A DNA stretch of 64,000 bases, from contig NW_022881603.1 in NCBI RefSeq assembly GCF_003369915.1, positions 44,703,723 to 44,767,722 on the forward strand, read 5' to 3'. Made by a program: the position numbers and the translations under genes. Within the stretch, counting starts at the first letter, position 1. Every line of letters begins with the position of its first letter. Under the pieces are notes generated by a model. It was not told the origin of the DNA. It made no database searches and saw only the letters and a list, made by a program, of their open reading frames with translations. Of this stretch, positions 1-10,021 are shown piece by piece. This stretch comes from Drosophila miranda. Lineage: Eukaryota > Arthropoda > Insecta > Diptera > Drosophilidae.

Positions 1-294
1 TTTTTTCCGCCCATCAGTTCGCCGTCATTTTCCCATTGGAGGGACCCGAGATTACGTTATTAGAATTAAGATTTTTTACTTTTCTTTATTGACTTTTCAG
101 TTGTAGGTTAAGGAGGGGGGGAGGGGGAAGGCCACGAAGGCTACATGACATTAATTTTATATATTATACGGCCCGAGGGGTCTCTAAGCCCCACGTAGCT
201 TATTATCTTCTTTAAAGGGCGGGGGGGGGGGGGGGGGGGCAAGTAGCGATCACGGCGGACGCCACTGGCTTTTCAGAACCAAAACCCCACAAAA
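1..294. other. G-rich, gene-free start of window
   Basis: I see no gene here. There is a G-rich tract around 109-128 and an uninterrupted run of 19 G at 221-239. The remainder is mixed sequence. Long frames on either strand from about 212 onward are products of GC-rich repeat composition rather than recognisable proteins. Confidence 0.6.
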
Positions 295-660
295 ACGACG
301 CAGCAGCAGCCAAAACGAGAGAGGAATACACCGAGGACCGAAAACCAACGGCATCGACGCAGCAACGGCGTGAATACACCGAGAAAGCAGAAACCCAACG
401 ACAACGACGCAGCAGCGGCCAAAGAGGGAGAGGGATACACCAAGAATCGAAATCCAACGGCACCGACACAGCAACGGCGACGAATACACCAAGAACCGAA
501 ACCTAACGGCACCGACGCCAAAACGGGGAGGAATACACCAAGAAACAAAACCCGACAACAACAACGCAGCGGAAGCCAAAGAGAGAGAGAAATACACCAA
601 GAGCCGAAAGCACCAAGATAAGCCGCCAGCGTCGACGCAGCAACGAAGCGCTGGAACAGT
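295..660. repeat. Degenerate GC-rich tandem repeat, six units of about 48-61 bp
   Basis: The word AATACACC recurs at about 325, 373, 434, 483, 532 and 591, each time followed by a GAACCGAAA-like stretch and then an ACGGCACCGACGCAGCAACGG-like stretch. Spacing is 48, 61, 49, 49 and 59 bp, so the units are related but not in register. The plus strand is open for 83 codons (370-621), but the product is low-complexity and unlike any family I know. It may be an untranslated leader of a mobile element; that is a guess. Confidence 0.6.
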
Positions 661-909
661 AAGCCCACAGCAGCAACGGCAGAAGAGAGACGCGGAAAAC
701 TAAAGCGAAGTAACGACGCGCCAGCAGCGAGACAGAGAGACGAAAGTCACCGGCGCAGCGTAGACGCCGAACGACGGCGCCAGCCCTCTGCCGCCGCGGA
801 AGATGACGACGCTAGCCGCCCACGCTGACGCTGGATCGGAGAGCCAGCAGAACGCCGGCTCTGAGCTGGGAAAACGAAAAAAAAGTCGATTGGGAGCAGT
901 CGTAGGAGT

Positions 910-1182
910 CGGACGTATTCGCGGAAAAATTCGAGTGGCTTGGAAAAAGTAAAAACACGTGGAGGCCCGGATCCACGCCAACGCTATCAGTGACACGGGG
1001 AAGATCCGGCATCGACGCTGCGCTTACGGGGAGAAGACCCTGCATCGATACTACACTTACCGAGAGGAGATCCTGCATCTACGCTGCACCCACGGGGAAG
1101 AGGAGGCTTTCGACGAGTACAAGCGTGGGAGTTCAAGGGTAAGCTAGTCTATAGACGTGTATACGGGCTGCTGAGCGGTGCG
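910..1182. repeat. R block, copy 1 (contains four 33-bp repeats)
   Basis: This 273-bp GC-rich block contains four head-to-tail 33-bp units at 970-1101, each beginning GATCC or GACCC and ending in ACGGGGAA-like sequence. Because 33 is a multiple of three, both strands read as 11-residue repeats (62-codon frames at 959-1147 plus and 812-1078 minus). The block ends with a splice-donor-like GGGTAAGCT near 1135. I do not recognise the protein or the block. Here R is joined directly to F without A. Confidence 0.75.
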
Positions 1183-1646
1183 TTAATTTTGACCTCTTTT
1201 CTTTCCTTTTCGCTTGTTCTTCTCGGATTCAATAGCCACATTGTCATCATTGGATGTCTTTGTTTGTCTTTGCCGTAAGTTACGAATAATCAGGGTCAAT
1301 ATCTGAACTCATTTTTCAAGTTCCGAAACAAAAAAAAACTTACACCACAATGTTATATCAGCCATGATGCAATTATAATAGTATAATTACAATTATACAA
1401 TTACAATACAATTATAATAGTATAATTGCATCATGATATCAGCAGCTGTAATTGTCAGTACAGACTGTAATATTTGAAAAAAAATACCAAATGAAATAAT
1501 GGAAAAAAATGTATGGGTATTCCTGAAATCAATTTAGTCCTGCTTTGGCTGCTCAGATGAGTTTCATATACATATTTCGCCAACGGCAAAGTTTGACCAG
1601 ATGTACTTACGTGCACTAAAAATCCACAGGAATTAATTCTATATAA
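1183..1646. repeat. F block, copy 1 (flank of the LTR element, with hairpin)
   Basis: This 464-bp AT-rich block is repeated at 5276-5738 and 9254-9716. It holds an inverted repeat at 1363-1435 whose outer 15-bp arms (CATGATGCAATTATA and its complement) are perfect. It ends in ATAA just before the LTR; ATAA also follows the far LTR at 13703, so the end of F is the original target site. No coding potential is seen. Confidence 0.75.
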
Positions 1647-1845
1647 TGTAAACTTTTAATAGCACGGTTTTATTATATGTTCTTCTTTCTTGATCGGCGT
1701 ATTCGAATGAATGTGTGTTGGCATATCGATACTTGTCGAGGACAAGTATCGATATATCGAGTACATTGGTATATCTTATAATACTATCGATGAGTAAATC
1801 TTATACTAATATTCAAATCTTATAAACTAATATTCATATCTTACA
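1647..1845 (-). repeat. 199-bp LTR of micropia/mdg3-like element, copy 1
   Basis: Plus-strand ends are TGTAAACTTT and ATCTTACA, giving TG...CA termini; the element reads on the minus strand. Inside is a perfect 14-bp inverted repeat with a 3-nt loop (1724-1754). The same 199-bp sequence occurs at 5739-5937, 9717-9915 and 13504-13702. Confidence 0.85.
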
Positions 1846-1951
1846 TTCGGGCAACCTGACTACAGATCGCCCACGATTTACACACTAAGGCACACAGTTG
1901 GTTAAACATTTCTTATTCGGTATTGTCTTACTTAACATACTATTTCATCGA

Positions 1952-3600
1952 TTAACAACATGAGACCATGGTTTTATCCTTACACTCTACCCAGGGTTTA
2001 AGCCTTCCTGGTTCTAATATACTTCGGAATGGCATTTGCGTCAACTGACAGTCCTCAATGTCGACAACCTCATAACGATCATTATCCAATACTCTATTGA
2101 TCCTGTACGGTCCTCGATACTTTGGTGCGAACTTCTTATTGATCCCCGGTGTTGTGTCCACATGCCGGACTGCTACATAGTCACCAGGTTTCATACTTTA
2201 ATGGGGCTCTATGTTTATGGGCATACATCTTCTCATTTCTTTTCTGCGACAACCGTATGTTCTCACTTGCTATTTCTCTTATAGTTTCCAACTCTCTAAG
2301 TTCTGACGCTAACTTCTCCTCTAGGTATTCGGTTAATTCATCTACAACGGGTCCTTTCTGGGGTATTCCAAATAACAATGTGCTAGGTGTCTTTTTCGTA
2401 CTGCTGTTAACGGAGTTATTAATGGCGTGCTCTAACTTGCTCATCAACCTATACCAATCGGCTTGCTCAAGGGGCTCTGACAGTTTTCCTAACATAGGAG
2501 TAAGAACACGATTCACCCGCTCCACTTGGCCATTCGCCTGCGGTGCACCTGTAGCTACCTTAATGTGCTCTATCCCTCTCTCCTGCAGAAAACTAGAGAA
2601 CTCTAACGAGGTGAAACAGGTCCCACGATCTGATATTATCCTAGTAGGGCGACTATAGAAATCAAAATATTTACTTAAGGCATCCTTCGCTTCCCGCGTG
2701 CTGGTACTATTAACCGGGAACAATTTGACAAACTTAGTGAATGCATCTATTACCACAAGGAGGTGTTTTCGCTTAGATCTAATACTCGGCAACGGACCCA
2801 AATGATCAACATGTAGGGTATGAAAAGGAACACATGACTTTGGGATACTATGGAGCGTTCTGTTATGGATTGTTTTAGGCATCGAGTGTAGTATACACGG
2901 TAGACAGTTTCTGATGAACCTTGCCACTTTACTTCTCATTGACGGAAACCAGTAGGTCCTCAAAAGGTCACTCACGCACTTATCTGCGGCCAGATGTCCT
3001 AGTTTTTCGTGTGACCGCCTTATCAACTGCTCTTCCATACACATTGGTACATAGAAACATAGTTTGTTTTCACAACTCCTCTTGTAAACAATACCATCAT
3101 TTCATCATTTCAAAATCTACTTCAATTCCATCCTCTAGCATTTTTCGAATCCTAACTACTTCCTTGTCTCGCATCTGTTCTGTTTGCAATATCAAATCAA
3201 CATCTTCTGGCGTTGCACCTACTACCCCAACTATCAATGATTTTAGTAATCTTTCCTCCTGAAACTCTAACTTGTCCCTCTCTACTGTATCCTCAACACA
3301 TTTTTTCTCTTTATCTGAATTCCTACTACTAATGTACTTTACTCCCCCCACCACATCGTTAACGCTTCCTCTACATTGTCTCAAATCTCTAATTTCAATC
3401 TTCCATCCATCCTTTTCCCTATATTCACTATTCTCTATGTTATCTCTACAATCATCACCAAGGTTCTCTCTATCATCAGACTTCCACCTATTTCCCAATC
3501 TACTTCCTACTGCACTTGATTCTCCACACTCAATCGCAGGGTTCTGTACGGTACTACTATGCTCTCTATTGATATTTAATTCTCTTCACTTAATCACAGG
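1952..3600 (-). pseudogene. Ty3/gypsy-type pol 3' fragment (integrase), unit 1
   Basis: On the minus strand the fragment encodes the end of the RNase H-integrase linker and an integrase. The zinc-binding N-terminus contains RRSHEKLGHL and the core contains the LHVDHLGP and SDRGTCF motifs plus a GAPQANGQVERVNR stretch, a full D,D-35-E set. It is related to the micropia/mdg3/blastopia group (family knowledge). One extra T near 2190 shifts the frame and separates the C-terminal chromo-like tail (1952-2194) from the core (2181-3044); unit 2 has the same insertion and unit 3 does not. Its 5' end is the duplication breakpoint near 3600. Not functional as it stands. Confidence 0.85.
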
Positions 3601-3605
3601 GTTCG

Positions 3606-3878
3606 CGGACGTGTTCGCGGAAAAATTCGAGTGGCTTGGAAAAAGTAAAAACACGTGGAGGCCCGGATCCACGCCAACGCTATCAGTGACACGGGGAAGA
3701 TCCGGCATCGACGCTGCGCTTACGGGGAGAAGACCCTGCATCGATACTACACTTACCGAGAGGAGATCCTGCATCTACGCTGCACCCACGGGGAAGAGGA
3801 GGCTTTCGACGAGTACAAGCGTGGGAGTTCAAGGGTAAGCTAGTCTCTAGACGTGTATACGGGCTGCTGAGCGGTGCG
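3606..3878. repeat. R block, copy 2
   Basis: This is a 273-bp copy of the R block, with its four 33-bp repeats at 3666-3797. It abuts the pol breakpoint on the left and block A on the right. The order R then A is seen here and in copy 3, so it is probably the ancestral order and the direct R-F join at 1182/1183 a deletion. Confidence 0.75.
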
Positions 3879-5275
3879 ATAGGTAGGGAACCAAGAAAGA
3901 ATAAAGTGAAATGTAACGAATATAACAGAAACATAGCACGACCTCCAACAATCTATACACTAGGGAACCTGGAGGCCGGGGGCTTCATCTTCTCTGCCTT
4001 TCCTCCCGCCTCTTCCCCGAGTCTGTGTGATTCCATCCAGTAGTTCGTAGCCCGACAGGATCCTGAGGCCGCTGTCCGGCGATTGCCTATGCGTTCTCGG
4101 TGATACCTGTCGTTGTTCCCTCCGCATGATTCCCTCCAGTAGTTTGTGACCCCGCAGGGTCGCGAGGCCGCTATCCGACGATCGTCTAAGCGCCCCCCGG
4201 TGACTCCTGTTGGTGTCTCGCCTGATCCCCGTAGTTCCCTGGGTCCCGAAGGGGCTGTCCGGCGATTGCCTAAGCCCTCTCGGCGATACCTGCCCTGTAT
4301 GATAAAGATTTTCGCAGTAATGTTTAGCCCGATAGTGTCTCGTGAGTGCTATCCAGCGATTTCCTAAGCGCTCTCGGCGATGAGCGTCGGTATTCTCGTA
4401 CTCGTAGTAATTCTTAGTTCGGCGGTGTCCCGTAAGTGCTATCCGGCGATTGCCTAGGCACTCTCGGCGATGCTTGCCGGTACCCCCGACCCTTGTAGTA
4501 ATTCTTAGTTCGACAGCGTCCCGTAAGTGCTATCCGGCGATTGCCTAGGCACCCTCGGCGATGCTTGTCGATATCCCTGACCCCCCCGTGGTAATTCTTA
4601 GTTCGACAGTGTCCCGTAAGTGCTATCCGGCGATTGCCTAGGCACTCTCGGTGATGCTCGTCGATATCCCTGACCCTCGTAGTAATTCTTAGGCCGACAG
4701 GGTCCCGTAAGTACCGTCCGGCGATAGCCTAGGTACTCTCGGCGATACTTGTCGGTATCCCCGCATAGCAAAGTTCCCCTTTCCGCGTCGTAGTAATTCT
4801 TAGGCCGACAGGGTCCCGTAAGTGCCGTCCGGCGATAGCTTAGGCACTCTCGGCGATACTTGCCGGTATTTCCGCATAGCAAAGTTCCCCTTCCGCGGCG
4901 TAGTAGTTCTTAGGCCGACAGGGTCCCGTAAGTACCGTCCGGCGATAGCCTAGGTACTCTCGGCGATACTTGTCGGTATTGTCGCATAGTAAAGACCTCC
5001 GTATTGATTCTGAGTTCGGTGGGGTCCTGAAGGCGCTATTCGGCGATAACCGGAGAGCCCTCGGTGAAACCAACGGCCCTGTCCCACGCTACTATCGCTC
5101 CCGTCCGCGGGACTGCTGCCCCGTCCCCCATCATCGATCCGAAATACGGAGTCCCGGCAAATTATAAATATTACTGTAATTTCGACCCTGGAGTAGACTG
5201 AGATATGTACCCCATCCCAGGATCGCTTCCTTACAAGCGAATAATACCATACTCATCATAAGCACTATTTTTCCC
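3879..5275. repeat. A block, copy 1: array of 91- and 110-bp repeats
   Basis: A GC-rich block made of degenerate repeats built around CCGGCGATTGCCTAGGCACTC and GTAGTAATTCTTAG. The GTAGTAATTCTTAG word starts at 4404, 4495, 4588, 4679, 4790 and 4900, giving periods of 91, 93, 91, 111 and 110 bp. The longer period includes an added CGCATAGCAAAGTTCCCC segment. More diverged units extend left to about 4026. The minus strand is open across several repeats, but no protein family is recognised. The copy at 7969-9253 has one 110-bp unit fewer. Confidence 0.8.
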
Positions 5276-5738
5276 TTAATTTTGACCTCTTTTCTTTCCT
5301 TTTCGCTTGTTCTTCTCGGATTCAATAGCCACATTGTTATCATTGGATGTCTTTGTTTGTCTTTGCCGTAAGTTACGAATAATCAGGGTCAATATCTGAA
5401 CTCATTTTTCAAGTTCCGAAACAAAAAAAAACTTACACCACAATGTTATATCAGCCATGATGCAATTATAATAGTATAATTACAATTATACAATTACAAT
5501 ACAATTATAATAGTATAATTGCATCATGATATCAGCAGCTGTAATTGTCAGTACAGACTGTAATATTTGAAAAAAATACCAAATGAAATAATGGAAAAAA
5601 ATGTATGGGTATTCCTGAAATCAATTTAGTCCTGCTTTGGCTGCTCAGATGAGTTTCATATACATATTTCGCCAACGGCAAAGTTTGACCAGATGTACTT
5701 ACGTGCACTAAAAATCCACAGGAATTAATTCTATATAA
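5276..5738. repeat. F block, copy 2
   Basis: A near-identical copy of 1183-1646, including the hairpin with CATGATGCAATTATA arms (about 5455-5527). It ends in ATAA before the LTR. No gene is seen. Confidence 0.75.
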
Positions 5739-5937
5739 TGTAAACTTTTAATAGCACGGTTTTATTATATGTTCTTCTTTCTTGATCGGCGTATTCGAAT
5801 GAATGTGTGTTGGCATATCGATACTTGTCGAGGACAAGTATCGATATATCGAGTACATTGGTATATCTTATAATACTATCGATGAGTAAATCTTATACTA
5901 ATATTCAAATCTTATAAACTAATATTCATATCTTACA
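5739..5937 (-). repeat. 199-bp LTR, copy 2
   Basis: Same TG...CA LTR as at 1647-1845, in the same orientation, followed by the same 3' untranslated region and integrase. Confidence 0.85.
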
Positions 5938-6043
5938 TTCGGGCAACCTGACTACAGATCGCCCACGATTTACACACTAAGGCACACAGTTGGTTAAACA
6001 TTTCTTATTCGGTATTGTCTTACTTAACATACTATTTCATCGA

Positions 6044-7690
6044 TTAACAACATGAGACCATGGTTTTATCCTTACACTCTACCCAGGGTTTAAGCCTTCC
6101 TGGTTCTAATATACTTCGGAATGGCATTTGCGTCAACTGACAGTCCTCAATGTCGACAACCTCATAACGATCATTATCCAATACTCTATTGATCCTGTAC
6201 GGTCCTCGATACTTTGGTGCGAACTTCTTATTGATCCCCGGTGTTGTGTCCACATGCCGGACTGCTACATAGTCACTAGGTTTCATACTTTAATGGGGCT
6301 CTATGTTTATGGGCATACATCTTCTCATTCTTTTCTGCGACAACCGTATGTTCTCACTTGCTATTTCTCTTATAGTTTCCAACTCTCTAAGTTCTGACGC
6401 TAACTTCTCCTCTAGGTATTCGGTTAATTCATCTACAACGGGTCCTTTCTGGGGTATTCCAAATAACAATGTGCTAGGTGTCTTTTTCGTACTGCTGTTA
6501 ACGGAGTTATTAATGGCGTGCTCTAACTTGCTCATCAACCTATACCAATCGGCTTGCTCAAGGGGCTCTGACAGTTTTCCTAACATAGGAGTAAGAACAC
6601 GATTCACCCGCTCCACTTGGCCATTCGCCTGCGGTGCACCTGTAGCTACCTTAATGTGCTCTATCCCTCTCTCCTGCAGAAAACTAGAGAACTCTAACGA
6701 GGTGAAACAGGTCCCACGATCTGATATTATCCTAGTAGGGCGACTATAGAAATCAAAATATTTACTTAAGGCATCCTTCGCTTCCCGCGTGCTGGTACTA
6801 TTAACCGGGAACAATTTGACAAACTTAGTGAATGCATCTATTACCACAAGGAGGTGTTTTCGCTTAGATCTAATACTCGGCAACGGACCCAAATGATCAA
6901 CATGTAGGGTATGAAAAGGAACACATGACTTTGGGATACTATGGAGCGTTCTGTTATGGATTGTTTTAGTCATCGAGTGTAGTATACACGGTAGACAGTT
7001 TCTGATGAACCTTGCCACTTTACTTCTCATTGACGGAAACCAGTAGGTCCTCAAAAGGTCACTCACGCACTTATCTGCGGCCAGATGTCCTAGTTTTTCG
7101 TGTGACCGCCTTATCAACTGCTCTTCCATACACATTGGTACATAGAAACATAGTTTGTTTTCACAACTCCTCTTGTAAACAATACCATCATTTCATCATT
7201 TCAAAATCTACTTCAATTCCATCCTCTAGCATTTTTCGAATCCTAACTACTTCCTTGTCTCGCATCTGTTCTGTTTGCAATATCAAATCAACATCTTCTG
7301 GCGTTGCACCTACTACCCCAACTATCAATGATTTTAGTAATCTTTCCTCCTGAAACTCTAACTTGTCCCTCTCTACTGTATCCTCAACACATTTTTTCTC
7401 TTTATCTGAATTCCTACTACTAATGTACTTTACTCCCCCACCACATCGTTAACGCTTCCTCTACATTGTCTCAAATCTCTAATTTCAATCTTCCATCCAT
7501 CCTTTTCCCTATATTCACTATTCTCTATGTTATCTCTACAATCACCACCAAGGTTCTCTCTATCATCAGACTTCCACCTATTTCCCAATCTACTTCCTAC
7601 TGCACTTGATTCTCCACACTCAATCGCAGGGTTCTGTACGGTACTACTATGCTCTCTATTGATATTTAATTCTCTTCACTTAATCACAGG
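6044..7690 (-). pseudogene. Ty3/gypsy-type pol 3' fragment (integrase), unit 2
   Basis: A copy of the unit 1 fragment. The integrase core spans 6290-7135 with the same zinc-binding and catalytic motifs. It shares the extra T of unit 1 near 6282 and has a further 1-bp loss in the CATTCTTTTCTG stretch near 6330 that ends the core frame early. The 5' end is again the breakpoint fused to an R block. The shared lesion means units 1 and 2 are more closely related to each other than to unit 3. Confidence 0.85.
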
Positions 7691-7695
7691 GTTCG

Positions 7696-7968
7696 CGGAC
7701 GTGTTCGCGGAAAAATTCGAGTGGCTTGGAAAAAGTAAAAACACGTGGAGGCCCGGATCCACGCCAACGCTATCAGTGACACGGGGAAGATCCGGCATCG
7801 ACGCTGCGCTTACGGGGAGAAGACCCTGCATCGATACTACACTTACCGAGAGGAGATCCTGCATCTACGCTGCACCCACGGGGAAGAGGAGGCTTTCGAC
7901 GAGTACAAGCGTGGGAGTTCAAGGGTAAGCTAGTCTCTAGACGTGTATACGGGCTGCTGAGCGGTGCG
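7696..7968. repeat. R block, copy 3
   Basis: The third 273-bp R block, with 33-bp repeats at 7756-7887, fused on the left to the pol breakpoint and followed by block A. Confidence 0.75.
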
Positions 7969-9253
7969 ATAGGTAGGGAACCAAGAAAGAATAAAGTGAA
8001 ATGTAACGAATATAACAGAAACATAGCACGACCTCCAACAATCTATACACTAGGGAACCTGGAGGCCGGGGGCTTCATCTTCTCTGCCTTTCCTCCCGCC
8101 TCTTCCCCGAGTCTGTGTGATTCCATCCAGTAGTTCGTAGCCCGACAGGATCCTGAGGCCGCTGTCCGGCGATTGCCTATGCGTTCTCGGTGATACCTGT
8201 CGTTGTTCCCTCCGCATGATTCCCTCCAGTAGTTTGTGACCCCGCAGGGTCCCGAGGCCGCTATCCGACGATCGTCTAAGCGCCCCCCGGTGACTCCTGT
8301 TGGTGTCTCGCCTGATCCCCGTAGTTCCCTGGGTCCCGAAGGGGCTGTCCGGCGATTGCCTAAGCCCTCTCGGCGATACCTGCCCTGTATGATAAAGATT
8401 TTCGCAGTAATGTTTAGCCCGATAGTGTCTCGTGAGTGCTATCCAGCGATTTCCTAAGCGCTCTCGGCGATGAGCGTCGGTATTCTCGTACTCGTAGTAA
8501 TTCTTAGTTCGGCGGTGTCCCGTAAGTGCTATCCGGCGATTGCCTAGGCACTCTCGGCGATGCTTGCCGGTACCCCCGACCCTTGTAGTAATTCTTAGTT
8601 CGACAGCGTCCCGTAAGTGCTATCCGGCGATTGCCTAGGCACCCTCGGCGATGCTTGTCGATATCCCTGACCCCCCGTGGTAATTCTTAGTTCGACAGTG
8701 TCCCGTAAGTGCTATCCGGCGATTGCCTAGGCACTCTCGGTGATGCTCGTCGATATCCCTGACCCTCGTAGTAATTCTTAGGCCGACAGGGTCCCGTAAG
8801 TGCCGTCCGGCGATAGCTTAGGCACTCTCGGCGATACTTGCCGGTATTTCCGCATAGCAAAGTTCCCCTTCCGCGGCGTAGTAGTTCTTAGGCCGACAGG
8901 GTCCCGTAAGTACCGTCCGGCGATAGCCTAGGTACTCTCGGCGATACTTGTCGGTATTGTCGCATAGTAAAGACCTCCGTATTGATTCTGAGTTCGGTGG
9001 GGTCCTGAAGGCTCTATTCGGCGATAACCGGAGAGCCCTCGGTGAAACCAACGGCCCTGTCCCACGCTACTATCGCTCCCGTCCGCGGGACTGCTGCCCC
9101 GTCCCCCATCATCGATCCGAAATACGGAGTCCCGGCAAATTATAAATATTACTGTAATTTCGACCCTGGAGTAGACTGAGATATGTACCCCATCCCAGGA
9201 TCGCTTCCTTACAAGCGAATAATTCCATACTCATCATAAGCACTATTTTTCCC
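7969..9253. repeat. A block, copy 2 (one repeat unit shorter)
   Basis: Same array as 3879-5275 but 112 bp shorter, which fits loss (or non-gain) of one 110-111 bp unit equivalent to about 4680-4790. This accounts for almost all of the spacing difference between the LTRs of units 1-2 and 2-3. Confidence 0.8.
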
Positions 9254-9716
9254 TTAATTTTGACCTCTTTTCTTTCCTTTTCGCTTGTTCTTCTCGGATT
9301 CAATAGCCACATTGTTATCATTGGATGTCTTTGTTTGTCTTTGCCGTAAGTTACGAATAATCAGGGTCAATATCTGAACTCATTTTTCAAGTTCCGAAAC
9401 AAAAAAAAACTTACACCACAATGTTATATCAGCCATGATGCAATTATAATAGTATAATTACAATTATACAATTACAATACAATTATAATAGTATAATTGC
9501 ATCATGATATCAGCAGCTGTAATTGTCAGTACAGACTGTAATATTTGAAAAAAATACCAAATGAAATAATGGAAAAAAATGTATGGGTATTCCTGAAATC
9601 AATTTAGTCTTGCTTTGGCTGCTCAGATGAGTTTCATATACATATTTCGCCAACGGCAAAGTTTGACCAGATGTACTGACGTGCACTAAAAATCCACAGG
9701 AATTAATTCTATATAA
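9254..9716. repeat. F block, copy 3
   Basis: The third F block, including the hairpin (about 9433-9505) and the terminal ATAA at 9713-9716. With ATAA at 13703-13706 this makes a 4-bp target duplication around unit 3. Confidence 0.75.
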
Positions 9717-9915
9717 TGTAAACTTTTAATAGCACGTTTTTATTATATGTTCTTCTTTCTTGATCGGCGTATTCGAATGAATGTGTGTTGGCATATCGAT
9801 ACTTGTCGAGGACAAGTATCGATATATCGAGTACATTGGTATATCTTATAATACTATCGATGAGTAAATCTTATACTAATATTCAAATCTTATAAACTAA
9901 TATTCATATCTTACA
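9717..9915 (-). repeat. 199-bp LTR, copy 3 (3' LTR of the complete insertion)
   Basis: Same LTR as above. Together with 13504-13702 it brackets the longest copy of the element, and ATAA precedes it, matching ATAA after the far LTR. Confidence 0.85.
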
Positions 9916-10021
9916 TTCGGGCAACCTGACTACAGATCGCCCACGATTTACACACTAAGGCACACAGTTGGTTAAACATTTCTTATTCGGTATTGTCTTA
10001 CTTAACATACTATTTCATCGA

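Noticed and set aside
212-668. Three overlapping minus-strand frames of 85-131 codons
   Set aside because: They are overlapping frames over the same GC-rich repeats, Leu/Val/Ser/Arg-rich and unlike any family; a repeat by-product.
4400-5010. Regularly spaced repeats that superficially resemble a CRISPR array
   Set aside because: The window is eukaryotic, periods are 91-111 bp, and the whole unit is repeated with no unique spacers.
3879-5275. Block A as ribosomal DNA spacer
   Set aside because: No rRNA ends, spacer promoters or known spacer units are visible; left as unknown repeat.
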